Assembly (NCBI RefSeq): GCF_025215155.1 | Contig: NZ_JALHAM010000119.1 | Length of the DNA: 64,000 nucleotides | Reading direction: 5' to 3' (one strand) | Source of the DNA: Dryocola clanedunensis | Lineage (GTDB): Bacteria > Pseudomonadota > Gammaproteobacteria > Enterobacterales > Enterobacteriaceae | In this document: positions 25,365 through 33,771 of the stretch, one piece after another | Layout: each line of letters begins with the position of its first letter | Position numbering within the stretch: position 1 is the stretch's first letter | The notes under the pieces: model-generated | Databases searched by the model: none | What the model saw: only the letters and a program-made list of their open reading frames with translations | Told to the model about the DNA's origin: nothing | Position numbers and translations under genes: made by a program

Positions 25365-26011
25365 TATCGAATCCCCTTCGGTGTCAGGACAAGCTGCAGG
25401 CGATGCAGCAGCCAGTCCAGCACAATGGCTAAAACACAAATCATGACGGCACCGGCAATCAGCATACGGATGTCGCTGCCGCCAATACCATTAAGAAGTA
25501 ACAGACCCAGACCGCCCGCACCGATAACGGCGGCGATCGCCATCACCCCGATGTTCATCACCACGGCTGTACGAATACCGCCAAAGATCACGGGCAGGGC
25601 CATTGGGATTTCCACCCAGCGCAGACGCTGCCAGAAAGTCATCCCGATACCGCGTCCGGCCTCACGCAGGCCCGGCGGCAGGCTGTCCAGTGCGGTATGG
25701 GTATTGCGCACAATCGGCAGCAGCGAATAGAGGAACACCGCGGTAATGGCGGGCAAAACGCCAATACCCTGACCGACCATCGAAAACAGCGGGATCATCA
25801 GCCCGAACAGTGCGATGGACGGAATGGTTAGCACGATGGTGGCTACACCCAAAACCGGTGTGGCCAGCCATTTGTGACGGACGATAAGAATGCCCAGCGG
25901 CACGCCAATAATTATCGCTAGTCCCACGGCCATCAGCACCAGCCAGAGGTGCTGTAGCGTCAGGCTGCCCAGGTAACCGGCGTTATCAATCATGTAATGT
26001 AACGTGTCCAT
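25364..26011 (-). CDS. osmW: Osmoprotectant ABC transporter permease OsmW-like
   Basis: A 215-residue inner-membrane permease with about five or six helices. The BPD transport motif EAGRGIGMTFWQRLRWVEIPMALP, which docks on the ATPase, lies in the second half. It is coupled to osmV by a one-base stop/start overlap and lies 9 bases after osmX. Substrate is probably glycine betaine or a related compatible solute. Confidence 0.92.
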   Translation of the reverse strand: MDTLHYMIDNAGYLGSLTLQHLWLVLMAVGLAIIIGVPLGILIVRHKWLATPVLGVATIVLTIPSIALFGLMIPLFSMVGQGIGVLPAITAVFLYSLLPIVRNTHTALDSLPPGLREAGRGIGMTFWQRLRWVEIPMALPVIFGGIRTAVVMNIGVMAIAAVIGAGGLGLLLLNGIGGSDIRMLIAGAVMICVLAIVLDWLLHRLQLVLTPKGIR

Positions 26012-26020
26012 GATGCCTCC

Positions 26021-26923
26021 TTAGAGCAAGCCTTTCTGCTGCAGGAACTCGCGGGCGACCTGCTGCGGGGTTTCATGGTCAATATCCACTTTCGCGTTCA
26101 GGGTGGAAATCACGTCGTTGTTAAGCAGGGCGGAGAGGGTATTCATCGCTTCCTCGAGGCCTGGATTCGCGTCCAGCGTATCTTTGCGAACCACTGGCGT
26201 AACGGCGTAGCTCGGGAAGAAGCCTTTATCGTCCTCAAGGACTTTGAGGTCGAAGCCCTTCACGCGGCCATCCGTGGTGTAGATAAGTCCAGCGTCAACG
26301 AAGCCATCGCGCACCGCGTTGTACACCAGCCCCGGGTCCATCTGGCGGATTTGCGGTCTGTCCAGCGGCATGTTGTAGGCCTGCTGTAACGGCTTCATAC
26401 CGTCGCTGCGTCCTGAAAACTCCAGATCCAGGCCCAGCATCCAGTTGTTATCCGGGTCGGTCTGACGGATGTGTTCAACTTTTGCCACCAGCTCGGACAT
26501 CGTGTTGATGTTCTCTTTTTCGGCACGTTTACGCTGCATCGCAAAGGCGTAGGTGTTGTTCATATCCGCAGGTTTGAGCCACACAAGACCCAGCTTTGCA
26601 TCCAGTTTTTTTACCGTATCGTAAGACTCCTGGGGCGACATGCGTTTGTTGATGTGATTAAAGATAATCAACGATGTCCCCGTGTACTCCCAGGTCATAT
26701 CAATCTGCTTGTTGATCATCGCGTTACGGGAAATCACCGTGGCGATATTGGTCTTAGGCGTGACCTGGAAGCCTTTTTTACGCAGGTATTGCGTGGTCAA
26801 TGCCGAAAGAATGTGTTGCTCGGTAAAGCTTTTGGTTGCCAGCACAATGGGGTCCGCGTGGGCGACCCCTGCCAGCAGGGTCGTGGCGGCCAGCGCCGCC
26901 AGCAGGCGTTTAAATGGATTCAT
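26021..26923 (-). CDS. osmX: Osmoprotectant-binding periplasmic protein OsmX-like
   Basis: A 300-residue substrate-binding protein of the OpuAC/ProX type. A signal peptide (FKRLLAALAATTLLAGVAHA) is cleaved before DPIVLATKSFTEQHIL. The KSFTEQ segment is typical of the quaternary-ammonium binding family. The start at 26923 follows AAGGAGC on the minus strand and gives a proper signal peptide; 25 more codons are in frame upstream. No lipobox is present, so it should be soluble in the periplasm. Confidence 0.93.
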   Translation of the reverse strand: MNPFKRLLAALAATTLLAGVAHADPIVLATKSFTEQHILSALTTQYLRKKGFQVTPKTNIATVISRNAMINKQIDMTWEYTGTSLIIFNHINKRMSPQESYDTVKKLDAKLGLVWLKPADMNNTYAFAMQRKRAEKENINTMSELVAKVEHIRQTDPDNNWMLGLDLEFSGRSDGMKPLQQAYNMPLDRPQIRQMDPGLVYNAVRDGFVDAGLIYTTDGRVKGFDLKVLEDDKGFFPSYAVTPVVRKDTLDANPGLEEAMNTLSALLNNDVISTLNAKVDIDHETPQQVAREFLQQKGLL

Positions 26924-26942
26924 GCAACGCTCCTTATTATCG

Positions 26943-27659
26943 TTATTTTGCGATGTGTGGGCTGAGTACGCGGCCAAGACCAGCCAGGGCGATATCAAGA
27001 ATCAACGCAAAAATAGCCGTCGCCGCCGCGCCGAGAATCAGCGTGGGGAAGTCATTCAGATAAATACCCGGGAAGATAAGCTCGCCGTAGCTGCTTGCGC
27101 CAATCAGAAACGCCAGTGGAGCGGTACCAACGTTAATGGCGGTAGCGATACGAACCCCGGACAAAATGACCGGCCATGCGTTAGGGATCTCAACCTGGCG
27201 CAGGCGCTGTAATTTTGTCATCCCGATACCGTTTGCCGCTTCGATAAGCGAAGCCGGCACGCCGCACAGCCCTGCATAGGTGTTACGAACAATGGGTAAT
27301 AAAGAGGCCAGGAAAAGCGCGATAATGGCCGGTTTGTCACCGATGCCGAGTATTACCATCGCCAGCGCCAGCACCGCCAGTGGAGGCAGGGTGTTACCCA
27401 CGTTGAAGATCTGCATGATGTATTCAGCCCAGCGGCGGGCGGCAGGACGGCTTAACATGATCCCGCTTGGGATCCCGACCAGTAATGCCAGCGCCATAGA
27501 ACTGAACACCAGAATCAGGTGCTGTTTCCCGAGGTAAACGAGATCGACCTGTCGTGTCCTGATTGTTTCTGGCCCAATGCCCCAGACCAGTAGCCCGATG
27601 ACGATAATAAATGCCAGAGCACCCAGAAGGGTGCGTTTTGCGAAGGATGCGTTCTGCAT
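26943..27659 (-). CDS. Osmoprotectant ABC transporter permease OsmY-like (first gene of operon)
   Basis: A 238-residue permease of the same family as OsmW, with the docking motif EAANGIGMTKLQRLRQVEIPNAWP. It corresponds to Salmonella OsmY of the osmVWXY operon, not to the unrelated E. coli lipoprotein-like OsmY, so I leave the symbol blank. Order of transcription is this gene, osmX, osmW, osmV. About 30 bases upstream on the minus strand is CTATAAC in a TGCTATAAC context, which resembles the -10 of sigma-S promoters, fitting stationary-phase or osmotic control; this is tentative. Confidence 0.9.
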   Translation of the reverse strand: MQNASFAKRTLLGALAFIIVIGLLVWGIGPETIRTRQVDLVYLGKQHLILVFSSMALALLVGIPSGIMLSRPAARRWAEYIMQIFNVGNTLPPLAVLALAMVILGIGDKPAIIALFLASLLPIVRNTYAGLCGVPASLIEAANGIGMTKLQRLRQVEIPNAWPVILSGVRIATAINVGTAPLAFLIGASSYGELIFPGIYLNDFPTLILGAAATAIFALILDIALAGLGRVLSPHIAK

Positions 27660-28125
27660 TGCAGTGTGTCTCCCTGTTGCACGCGTTATAGCAACCTGCG
27701 GTGCTTTGCCCGAGGTGCCTGTTGTTATGCCTTGTGTCGGCAGGGTATTGAAAGCTATAGCAACGGAGTGGGTGAGTTACCAGCCAGGGCATTGATTAAG
27801 TTGCTAATGATTTATGCGGTGAATCATCGACGAGGCTGATACCGCCTCGCTTTGTTACGCTTCGTAAAGAATTGTCTTAAAAATGTTAATGCAACGTTAC
27901 GTTGTAACTTATGGCAGGTGTCGAATGAACGGGAGGGGGAATATTGTAGGGTGGATAAGCGCCAGCGCCATCCACCGTGTTTAATCAGAGATGTTTTAGG
28001 GTGTCGCCATCAGCCAGCCCGGACCCTGACAGAAGGTTGGCATAAAGGCCCGCTCGCTGCTAGCCTGAATCATTCAAGTTCCCGGGGTTGGCCCCGAGAC
28101 ATCATCAATATATCAAGGACTTTCA
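27660..28125. other. Intergenic region with one copy of a 36-base repeat
   Basis: This 466-base stretch between the osm operon and the 28126 gene has no credible ORF. It holds the osm promoter at its left end, a repeat copy at 27942-27977, and a small hairpin CGGGG-TTGG-CCCCG at 28083-28096 in the leader of the next gene. A GTTGTAAC at 27901 looks like a Ter core but does not qualify. Confidence 0.7.
27942..27977. repeat. REP-like 36-base palindromic repeat, copy 1
   Basis: Contains GTAGGGTGGAT and ATCCACC arms around AAGCGCCAGCGCC. It is identical over 36 bases, and in the same orientation, to the copy at 28463-28498. It resembles the REP elements elsewhere in the window with the CCGGAT/ATCCGG stem replaced by GGTGGAT/ATCCACC. 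Confidence 0.88.
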
Positions 28126-28443
28126 ATGAGCGAAGTTAAGATCGTGGCTACCCTGACACCTTTCCCGGAACATATCGCGGCCATAAGAAAAGCTGCGCAA
28201 ACGATGGTACCGCTCACGCATCAGGAAGCTGGCTGTCTGCAATACGATCTGCATGAAAGCCGGGCGATTGCGGATGTTCGCGAACTGGCGAATGAGGGAG
28301 CAGTGTCATTTGTCTTTATTGAGCGCTGGAAATCAGAGGAAGATTTGGTGAAGCACGTCGCAATGCCGTATCACGATGATTTTCTGGAAATTCTGGATGG
28401 AAAACTGGAAAGTCTGAACGTTCAGCGTCTTACTGCGCTCTAA
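28126..28443 (+). CDS. Putative antibiotic biosynthesis monooxygenase (ABM) fold protein
   Basis: A 105-residue protein that fits the dimeric alpha/beta-barrel ABM family (YgiN-like quinol monooxygenases and relatives). The pattern KIVATLTPFPEH at the start, TMVPLTHQEAGCLQYDLHES in the middle and FVFIERWKSEEDLVKH later matches the family layout of strands and helices. No cofactor motif is expected. AAGGAC precedes the start. It is a single gene between two identical REP-like repeats, between the osm and ynf loci. The substrate is unknown. Confidence 0.78.
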   Translation: MSEVKIVATLTPFPEHIAAIRKAAQTMVPLTHQEAGCLQYDLHESRAIADVRELANEGAVSFVFIERWKSEEDLVKHVAMPYHDDFLEILDGKLESLNVQRLTAL

Positions 28444-28462
28444 TACGCGCAACCTGCCTCAG

Positions 28463-28498
28463 TATTGTAGGGTGGATAAGCGCCAGCGCCATCCACCG
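28463..28498. repeat. REP-like 36-base palindromic repeat, copy 2
   Basis: Same 36-base sequence and orientation as 27942-27977, lying 20 bases past the stop of the ABM-fold gene and 12 bases before the dmsD stop. Confidence 0.88.
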
Positions 28499-28510
28499 CT
28501 ACTCAGAATC

Positions 28511-29140
28511 TTAGAGGTAAAGCTCTTTGCTGGCGACGGGAATCAATAACTCTTCACGCCAGTTGGCGAGCGTCAGCCGGGTCAGTTCGCCCAGGCCCTG
28601 ATAGAACGGGTGGTTAGCCTTTTCGATAAACAGCTCCAGGAAGCGTCCTGCCCACGGCAGGATGTGCCAGGCCAGAAGCTCGTCCACGCGCTGCGGCTGG
28701 CGCTGCTCTGCAAGCCATGCGCACATCATCAGCAGGGTGCCGATGTGATCGTCAGGTTCGTTTTGATCAAGCTCTACGCCAATCTCGTGTTTGCGCATCC
28801 AGCGGCGCAGCTCAATCATCGAATCGCCAAACAGCACGTTTTCTTTGTCGAGGTAAACGGAACCCCACGGGGCGGCCGGCAGGGCGTGAGGGCCGATGAA
28901 CAGGCGCTGGAAGGCTTCGTTCAACGACTCCTGCTGATAGTTGCAGCCTTCCGCCATGCGCTGTGCGATATCCGCAAGCTCGGGGACTTGTACAGGCCAT
29001 TCGACGGCCCAGTCAGGGTTCGCAAGGGAGGCATAAAGGGGAGCCGCATCACGGCTTTGAGGAGCCTGGTGATACAGCACGCCGAGCACGCGGCCCGTGA
29101 GGGCGATAACCGCCAGTCGTTGCGAATCTTGAGATGACAT
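28511..29140 (-). CDS. dmsD: Tat proofreading chaperone DmsD
   Basis: A 209-residue all-helical TorD/DmsD-family chaperone that binds the twin-arginine leader of the DMSO reductase-type catalytic subunit until cofactor loading is complete. The conserved stretch RLFIGPHALPAAPWGSVYLD and the segment LDQNEPDDHIG are family hallmarks. AGGAAAAG precedes the start. It is the last gene of the ynfE-G-H locus, as in E. coli, but a hairpin terminator separates it from ynfH. Confidence 0.93.
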   Translation of the reverse strand: MSSQDSQRLAVIALTGRVLGVLYHQAPQSRDAAPLYASLANPDWAVEWPVQVPELADIAQRMAEGCNYQQESLNEAFQRLFIGPHALPAAPWGSVYLDKENVLFGDSMIELRRWMRKHEIGVELDQNEPDDHIGTLLMMCAWLAEQRQPQRVDELLAWHILPWAGRFLELFIEKANHPFYQGLGELTRLTLANWREELLIPVASKELYL

Positions 29141-29164
29141 ATTTCTTTTCCTGGTAATACCTGC

Positions 29165-29191
29165 AAAAAATTTGCGCGGGGTTTCCCGCGC
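29165..29191 (-). terminator. Terminator between ynfH and dmsD
   Basis: On the minus strand GCGCGGG-AAAC-CCCGCGC is followed by AAATTTTTT. It lies in the 63-base gap, suggesting reduced read-through into dmsD. Confidence 0.65.
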
Positions 29192-29203
29192 ATTTTGAAC
29201 TAA

Positions 29204-30061
29204 TTAACCTGCAATCGCCATGCCTACGGTCATATGCAGACCGTAGAACAGGCCGCGACCGATAAGCTCACCGGCCACTACCAGTACAAAACCGGCCAGT
29301 AGCGTGACGGTTGAAGGCGGCAGACGGCGGGCCAGCGGGCAAATCCAGCAGCCCAGTCCCAGAGCCAGCAGCACAATACGCCAGACCTGAAGTTTTGCAT
29401 AATCCGGCAGCAGCGCAGACGCCTGCTGGATGGAACTGCTGATGCCGGAAAGGCTGAAGCCCTGCAGCACAATCACGCCAACGGTGACCAGCAGCGCCAG
29501 CACGCTAAGCGTCGCCAGTTTAGTCCCCGCGAGCGGGTAGTTCACCAGACGTAACAGCATAGCGCCAAGCAGCGGGCCACCGAGAACTATCGTCATGAAG
29601 AAGCTCAGCGTTGTGTAACCCGTATACCAGGTCGGCACGGTATCAATCTGATAAACGCGGGTCATCATCCAGACAAAGACCAGGCCCAGCAGCATTGCCA
29701 CCACCAGCCAGACCTTACCCAGCGCAGCGGGCATCTTTTTCATGACCGCAACCAGCCACCAGAAACCACCCACGGCGAAGAACACCGAACCGCTGGCGAT
29801 TTCGTTGCTAAGGGCAGAGTGCCCGATACGATTGAGAGAGTTAAAGGCGCGCAGCGGCGATCCCAGGTGCATGATGGAGGCGACAAACGCCACGCCCATA
29901 ATCACCCACAGAAAGAACATCGAGCGGACAATCTTGTTTTGTAGCTCGCTGTTGTTGCTGGCGGACATCCACGCCATGCCCATTACAATGACGCCGCCAA
30001 CGACGCACTGGCCCAGCACGGTAAACAACACCAGCGGCCATTCATGCCATCCACTGCCCAT
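29204..30061 (-). CDS. ynfH: DMSO reductase family membrane anchor subunit YnfH
   Basis: A 285-residue integral membrane subunit of the NrfD/DmsC group with about eight helices. It anchors the YnfE-YnfG dimer to the inner membrane and oxidises menaquinol. The N-terminus GSGWHEWPLVLFTVLGQC and the block HLGSPLRAFNSLNRIGHSALSNEI are typical. The ATG at 30061 lies one base after the ynfG stop; 77 upstream codons in frame overlap ynfG and are not part of it. Confidence 0.92.
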   Translation of the reverse strand: MGSGWHEWPLVLFTVLGQCVVGGVIVMGMAWMSASNNSELQNKIVRSMFFLWVIMGVAFVASIMHLGSPLRAFNSLNRIGHSALSNEIASGSVFFAVGGFWWLVAVMKKMPAALGKVWLVVAMLLGLVFVWMMTRVYQIDTVPTWYTGYTTLSFFMTIVLGGPLLGAMLLRLVNYPLAGTKLATLSVLALLVTVGVIVLQGFSLSGISSSIQQASALLPDYAKLQVWRIVLLALGLGCWICPLARRLPPSTVTLLAGFVLVVAGELIGRGLFYGLHMTVGMAIAG

Positions 30062-30062
30062 C

Positions 30063-30680
30063 TTATACCTCCTTCGGATTGGCCAGATAACCGGTCTTAT
30101 CCCCGCAAGGACGACCGTTGGCGTTAGGTTTAATGACGATATTTGGTTTGGTGAAGTGCGCGGCTGGCAAAGGAGCAATCGCTGCCAGATCGCCGTACTT
30201 TTCACGCAGTTCGTCGATAGGTGCCATATCCAGCGCGCGCAGCGGGCAGGACTCAACGCAGATCGGTTTTTTGCCGTCGGCGATGCGGTCATAGCAGCCG
30301 TCGCACTTGGTCATGTGGCCTTTTTCCGCGTTGTACTGCGGCGCGCCATACGGGCAGGCCATGTGGCAGTAGCGGCAGCCGATGCACACTTCTTCGTTAA
30401 CAACGACGAAACCATCTTCCCGTTTGTGCATCGCACCGCTCGGGCAGACCTTAGTACAGGCCGGATCCGCACAGTGGTTGCAGGAAATGGACAGGTAGTA
30501 GGCAAACACGTCCTGATGCCAGACGCCGTTGTCCTCCTGCCAGTTGCCGCCCGCGTATTCATAAATGCGGCGGAAGCTGACGTCCGGGCCTAAGTTTTTG
30601 TAGTCCTTGCAGGCCAGCTCGCAGGTTTTGCAGCCGGTGCAGCGACTTGAGTCAATATAAAATCCGTACTGGGTTGTCAT
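30063..30680 (-). CDS. ynfG: DMSO reductase family iron-sulfur subunit YnfG
   Basis: A 205-residue ferredoxin-like electron-transfer subunit. Four cysteine groups for four [4Fe-4S] clusters are visible: CTGCKTCELAC near residue 14, CNHCADPACTKVCPSG near 67, CIGCRYCHMACPYG near 99 and CDGCYDRI/CVESCP near 126-145. It carries electrons from YnfH to YnfE. It lies 10 bases after ynfE and one base before ynfH. Confidence 0.95.
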   Translation of the reverse strand: MTTQYGFYIDSSRCTGCKTCELACKDYKNLGPDVSFRRIYEYAGGNWQEDNGVWHQDVFAYYLSISCNHCADPACTKVCPSGAMHKREDGFVVVNEEVCIGCRYCHMACPYGAPQYNAEKGHMTKCDGCYDRIADGKKPICVESCPLRALDMAPIDELREKYGDLAAIAPLPAAHFTKPNIVIKPNANGRPCGDKTGYLANPKEV

Positions 30681-30690
30681 TAGCTACGCC

Positions 30691-33129
30691 TCACGCCTTT
30701 TTGATGTCGACCAGATTGGTATGTTGTGGATTGCCTTTCGCCAGCGGCGACGGGCGTTGCGTGGTGAGCGTGTTCATACAGGAACCGTGATCGATACGAT
30801 CGCCGTTCATGTTGGCATCGTGCCAGGCGCCCTGGCCCATGGCGGTTACGCCCGGCATGATGCGAGGGGTCACTTTTGCTTCAACACGAATCTCACCGCG
30901 CCCGTTGAATACGCTGACGAGATCGCCGCTGGCGATACCACGTTTCTGCGCGTCAATCGGGTTGATCCACACTTCCTGGCGGCAGGCGGCCTTGAGAACA
31001 TCAACGTTGCCATAGCTGGAGTGGGTACGAGCTTTATAGTGGAAACCAAACATTTGCAGCGGATAAGTGCTGCGCTCCGGTGCATCCCAGCCGTCGAAGG
31101 TCGAGGCGTAAACCGGCAGCGGGCTGATGGTTTCGTCTTTTTGCAGCTCCCAGCTTGCGGCAATATCCGCCAGCCTGCTGGAGTAAATTTCGATTTTACC
31201 GGAGGGGGTTTTCAGCGGGTTAGCCGCCGGGTCGTCACGGAATTTCTTATAGGCGACGAAGTGCCCGTTAGGATCTTTACGCTTGTAAATCCCCATCGTG
31301 CGCAGCTCTTCATAAGAAGGCAGGGCCGGGTCTTTGACGAGCATTTTGGCGTAAAGATATTTGAGCCACTCTTCCTGGGTGCGCCCCTCGGTGAACTTGT
31401 TGTAGACATCAGTGCCCAGACGGCGGGCAACTTCGCTGGTGATCCAGTAGATAGGCTTACGTTCGAACTTCGGCGCGGTGGCTGGCTGAATGAAGATCAG
31501 GTAGCCCATGTTCCCGGCGTAGTCATTCGGAATAATATCTTCCTGCTCCACGGTCATCAGGTCAGGCAGCAAAATATCCGCGTACTTAGCAGAAGAGGTC
31601 ATGAAGTTTTCGATGACGACAATCATCTCGCACTTGCTCTCATCCTGCAGGATATCGTGCGTTTTGTTGATTTCCGCGTGCTGGTTGATGATGGTGTTGC
31701 CCGCATAGTTCCAGATGAACTTGATGGGCACGTCCAGCTTGTCTTTGCCGCGCACGCCGTCGCGTTTGGCGGTCATTTCCGGGCCGCGGGTAATGGCGTC
31801 CGTCCAGCTGAAGCAGGAGATCTGCGTTTTCACCGGGTTGGTCAGCACCGGCATGCGCTCGATGGTCATGTTATACGTTGACTCGCGAGCGCCGCTGTTG
31901 CCGCCGTTAATGCCTACGTTGCCGGTGAGGATTGGCAGCATGGCGATGGCGCGAGAGGTCAGTTCACCGTTGGCCTGGCGCTGCGGGCCCCAGCCCTGAA
32001 CGATACAGGCAGGTTTGGCGCTGCCGATTTCACGGGCAAGCTTGATGATACGGTCGACGGGAATACCGGTGATAGCGGAGGCCCACTGCGGGGATTTCTC
32101 TACGCCATCTTCGCCCTGGCCGAGAATATAGGCCTTGTAGTGGCTGTTCGCTGGCGCGCCTTCCGGCAGCGTTTTTTCGTCATAGCCTACGCAATACTTA
32201 TCAAGGAACGGCTGGTCGACCAGGTTTTCATTGATAAGGACATGAGCAATACCTGCCACCAGCGCGGCATCCGTGCCTGGACGGATGGGCACCCACTCAT
32301 CTTCACGGCCTGCGGCGGTGTCGGTATAGCGCGGATCGATGACGATCATGCGGGCGTTAGAACGCTCACGAGCCTGTTCCAGATAATAAGTGATACCGCC
32401 GCCGCTCATGCGGGTTTCAGCCGGGTTGTTACCAAACATCACCACCAGCTTGGTGTTTTCAATATCTGAAGTACTGTTGCCGTCGTTGCTGCCGTAGGTA
32501 TACGGCATGGCGCAGGAAATCTGCGCGGTACTGTAAGTGCCGTAGTGGCTGAGGAAGCCGCCGTAGCAGTTCATCAGACGGGCAACCAGCGAAGCATAAG
32601 GGGAGGAGCGGGTAATGTTGCCGCCGACCACACCGGAGGAGTAGTTAATGTACACGGCTTCGTTGCCGTATTTTTCTACGGTGCCTTTCAGGCTTTTGGC
32701 AATGGTGTCCAGTGCCTCGTCCCAGGAGATGCGTTCAAATTTCCCTTCACCGCGCTTGCCCACGCGCTTCATTGGGTAGTTCAGGCGTTCCGGATGGTTA
32801 ATTCGGCGGCGAATGGAACGGCCGCGCAGGCAGGCGCGAACCTGGTGATCGCCATAGACATCATGGCCGGTATTATCCGTTTCCACCCAGTAGACTTCGT
32901 TATCGCGCACGTGGAGACGCAGCGCACAACGGCTGCCGCAGTTAACCGAGCAGGCACCCCAGACAACTTTATCGTCGGGCTTTTCCAGTGCTCCATTAAC
33001 GGCGACAGCCGCAGCTTTAAGACCAAAAGGCAGTGAAATTCCACCGGCGGCAAGCGCAAGGCTGCCTATCGCGGTGGATTTCACAAGGCTTCGGCGGCTG
33101 ATGCCACCGGGGTTGTTCATGTCAGACAT
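30691..33129 (-). CDS. ynfE: DMSO/selenate reductase family molybdoenzyme YnfE
   Basis: An 812-residue periplasmic molybdenum bis-MGD oxidoreductase. The Tat leader has the twin arginine in GISRRSLVKS at residues 9-18. The [4Fe-4S] site is CSVNCGSRC with a fourth cysteine in RACLRGRS. Of the E. coli family it looks closest to YnfE (leader and CSVNCGSRCALRLHV) rather than YnfF or DmsA. E. coli YnfE/YnfF are selenate reductases; the natural acceptor here is unknown. E. coli has both ynfE and ynfF; only one catalytic gene is present here. FNR control is likely from homology, but no clear FNR box was found upstream. Confidence 0.93.
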   Translation of the reverse strand: MSDMNNPGGISRRSLVKSTAIGSLALAAGGISLPFGLKAAAVAVNGALEKPDDKVVWGACSVNCGSRCALRLHVRDNEVYWVETDNTGHDVYGDHQVRACLRGRSIRRRINHPERLNYPMKRVGKRGEGKFERISWDEALDTIAKSLKGTVEKYGNEAVYINYSSGVVGGNITRSSPYASLVARLMNCYGGFLSHYGTYSTAQISCAMPYTYGSNDGNSTSDIENTKLVVMFGNNPAETRMSGGGITYYLEQARERSNARMIVIDPRYTDTAAGREDEWVPIRPGTDAALVAGIAHVLINENLVDQPFLDKYCVGYDEKTLPEGAPANSHYKAYILGQGEDGVEKSPQWASAITGIPVDRIIKLAREIGSAKPACIVQGWGPQRQANGELTSRAIAMLPILTGNVGINGGNSGARESTYNMTIERMPVLTNPVKTQISCFSWTDAITRGPEMTAKRDGVRGKDKLDVPIKFIWNYAGNTIINQHAEINKTHDILQDESKCEMIVVIENFMTSSAKYADILLPDLMTVEQEDIIPNDYAGNMGYLIFIQPATAPKFERKPIYWITSEVARRLGTDVYNKFTEGRTQEEWLKYLYAKMLVKDPALPSYEELRTMGIYKRKDPNGHFVAYKKFRDDPAANPLKTPSGKIEIYSSRLADIAASWELQKDETISPLPVYASTFDGWDAPERSTYPLQMFGFHYKARTHSSYGNVDVLKAACRQEVWINPIDAQKRGIASGDLVSVFNGRGEIRVEAKVTPRIMPGVTAMGQGAWHDANMNGDRIDHGSCMNTLTTQRPSPLAKGNPQHTNLVDIKKA

Positions 33130-33330
33130 AGCTCACTCCATGACTCTTTCCCTGTGAGGGGCCGTCATTTTAGGTTTTTGTTTTGTCGTTGATTGCAGCT
33201 GAGAGATGCAGATGTCTAATTAATTATCAGACAAATAATACCCTCTGGGCGAGATTGCACTTACTTGGGGGTATGACTCTTTATCACTCGTCAATTTTGG
33301 AGTGATTGGAAGGAGATAACTGAAAGGAAG

Positions 33331-33352
33331 AAGGGGCGCGGGGAGCGCCCCG
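33331..33352. terminator. Hairpin after ynfD
   Basis: GGGGCGC-GGGGA-GCGCCCC lies 5 bases past the ynfD stop. The following minus-strand sequence TTCTTCCTTT is a modest U-tract. Confidence 0.6.
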
Positions 33353-33356
33353 TTGT

Positions 33357-33662
33357 TTACTGCTGTTGCTCTGCCTGCGGCGCGTCTTGCGTCGGCGCAT
33401 TGTCACTACTGTCATTACCGCTGCTGGTGCGGGTATAGAGAATCTTTTGGGTGTCGTTCGCGCAGTGCCCGACGACCTGAGCATCAGGTTTGTCCGCCTG
33501 GTCAGCAGGCACGATAGTCAGGGTGAAGCCTGACTCGGGAACGCCGTTGTTGATGATTTTCTGCTGAATGTCGGCCTTAACTTTATCGCAGGAGTTTTGC
33601 GCTGCCAGCGCCGGGGTTGCGGCCATCAGCACAAAGGCAGCTAACCAAAAGGATTTCGTCAT
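33357..33662 (-). CDS. ynfD: DUF1161 exported protein YnfD
   Basis: A 101-residue exported protein of unknown function, the same length as E. coli YnfD. A signal peptide (TKSFWLAAFVLMAATPALAA) precedes a DUF1161 domain with two cysteines (SCDKVKADI and GHCANDTQKI) and a low-complexity Ser/Gln/Asp tail. AGGAAGAG precedes the ATG at 33662; a start ten codons earlier would spoil the signal peptide. It is divergent from ynfC and upstream of ynfE on the same strand. Confidence 0.9.
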   Translation of the reverse strand: MTKSFWLAAFVLMAATPALAAQNSCDKVKADIQQKIINNGVPESGFTLTIVPADQADKPDAQVVGHCANDTQKILYTRTSSGNDSSDNAPTQDAPQAEQQQ

Positions 33663-33771
33663 CGTCTCTTCCTTTATATTGAGGATGTTCAATAATAATA
33701 GACCACCTGCTGTAAATATCTGTATTTGCTTATATCATGGGGCAACATTTCAGGAAGGGAACAGAACTAAC

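Noticed and set aside
24345..25730. 461-codon plus-strand ORF opposite osmV and osmW
   Set aside because: It crosses two coupled genes on the other strand and has Arg/His/Gln-rich composition typical of shadow frames.
27893..27911. GTTGTAAC core resembling a second Ter site (ACGTTACGTTGTAACTTATGG)
   Set aside because: Key positions differ from Ter: the invariant position-6 G and the T before the core are changed and the downstream A-run is broken, so Tus binding is unlikely.
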